Shown one piece after another: positions 14,113 to 14,577 of a stretch of DNA of 14,577 nt. This DNA comes from Candidatus Roizmanbacteria bacterium (GTDB taxonomy: Bacteria; Patescibacteriota; Microgenomatia; UBA1406; GWC2-37-13): NCBI GenBank assembly GCA_024653985.1, contig JANLIS010000040.1:1-14577 (forward strand), in the 5' to 3' direction. The position numbers and the translations under genes are program-made. How positions within the stretch are numbered: position 1 is the first letter of the stretch; each line of letters starts with the position of its first letter. A model generated the notes under the pieces. The model searched no databases, was not told the DNA's origin, and was given only the letters and a program-made list of their open reading frames with translations.

Positions 14113-14577
14113 TTAATTATATTTACCCTTCAGGTCCAACATTTTAATTTTGAAAATGTCTATTAATGTTTCCAAGGTATCCCTTAAAAAATTTACGTTC
14201 TTCGTCTCAACATGTCTCCAAACAACCGGCACCTCAATAATTTTATAACCCAGTTTTTGTCCTAAAAATAAAAATTCTATATCAAAACCAGCAGAGACAG
14301 ATGAATCTTTGGCGATCCTTTTATCATGAAAGACTTGAAGCTTATCAATGATCTTAAGAGCGGCTTGTCTTTCGAACAACTTAAAACCGCACTGAGTATC
14401 CTTGATGCCTTTCAGTCCAATAATTAAGTTTCTGATAATTATAAAACCCTTCGCCATTATCTTGCGGAGGAGAGGTGCGCCTTCCCGGTTGTTATTACGG
14501 GAGCCAATGATGATTTGTCCGCTTTCCTTTGTTCCTGCAATCAATTTTTCGATCTCGTCGATAGGTGTGGCCAGATC
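14113..14577 (-). CDS. Polyprenyl-phosphate glucosyltransferase, ALG5/DPG-synthase-like GT2 (partial, N-terminus beyond window)
   Basis: The last 154 residues of a GT2 enzyme; the frame is open to the window edge. The first visible residues, DLATPIDEIEKLI, are the second half of the D-A-D-L-A-T-P metal/nucleotide motif of dolichyl-phosphate beta-glucosyltransferases. Then IIIGSRNN, REGAPLLRKIMAKGF and IKDTQCGFKLFER follow. The D-x-Q-C-G-F-K-L-F block is diagnostic of this subfamily (ALG5-like, cd04188 type). GFDIEFLFLGQKLGYKIIEVPVVW completes the acceptor-side region, and the tail KIKMLDLKGKYN follows a short amphipathic helix. Reaction: UDP-glucose (or another nucleotide hexose) plus polyprenyl phosphate gives polyprenyl-P-hexose at the cytoplasmic face. 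This is the donor type that the GT39 enzymes encoded at 4705-13150 consume, which links it functionally to them although it lies on the far side of the nuclease-like gene. Confidence 0.88.
   Translation of the reverse strand, partial: DLATPIDEIEKLIAGTKESGQIIIGSRNNNREGAPLLRKIMAKGFIIIRNLIIGLKGIKDTQCGFKLFERQAALKIIDKLQVFHDKRIAKDSSVSAGFDIEFLFLGQKLGYKIIEVPVVWRHVETKNVNFLRDTLETLIDIFKIKMLDLKGKYN

Overview
AT-rich bacterial DNA, fully coding apart from four short gaps of about 86 to 114 bp. Almost every gene belongs to cell-envelope glycan assembly. The likely host is a Patescibacteria/CPR bacterium, probably of the Microgenomates type. That is an inference from four things: the density of divergent membrane glycosyltransferases, GTCATTCCCGC-type dispersed palindromes, an in-frame palindromic insertion reading SSFAKASKDK, and the absence of any Shine-Dalgarno motif before the ten gene starts visible here. 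TGA is used as a stop, so the UGA-glycine code of Gracilibacteria/Absconditabacteria is excluded.

Layout. 1-2073 (minus): a Wzx-type flippase followed, with an 8-bp overlap, by a partial GT2 glycosyltransferase. 2102-4715 (plus): a PTPS-related/YfhO-like polytopic protein and an EamA transporter. 4705-13150 (minus): six consecutive genes for GT-C fold, GT39/PMT-type membrane glycosyltransferases. The first three (13150 to 9278) are joined by a 4-nt overlap and a 1-nt gap. A 66-nt hairpin gap and then an 86-bp palindromic element come next, and the last two genes overlap by 4 nt. The last of the six (4705-5883) has lost both acidic active-site positions and most of the first extracellular loop, so it looks like a pseudoenzyme. 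13243-14004 (plus): a stand-alone PD-(D/E)XK nuclease-like protein with two CxxC pairs. 14113-14577 (minus): the C-terminal part of a polyprenyl-phosphate glucosyltransferase of the ALG5/DPG-synthase type.

How it could work together (inference from families): the ALG5-like GT2 charges a polyprenyl phosphate with a hexose on the cytoplasmic face. A flippase or the EamA protein moves lipid-linked or other intermediates across the membrane. The GT39/PMT enzymes then use polyprenyl-P-sugars on the outer face to decorate a glycan, lipid or surface protein. The sugars and acceptors cannot be read from the sequence.

No tRNA, rRNA, CRISPR array, insertion-sequence transposase or phage gene was seen. 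The most notable signals are the six-gene GT-C array with its apparently inactive last member, the repeat family at two gene borders, the palindromic insertion inside a GT39 gene, the long hairpin between two GT39 genes, and the AT-rich -10 boxes sitting almost on the start codons.
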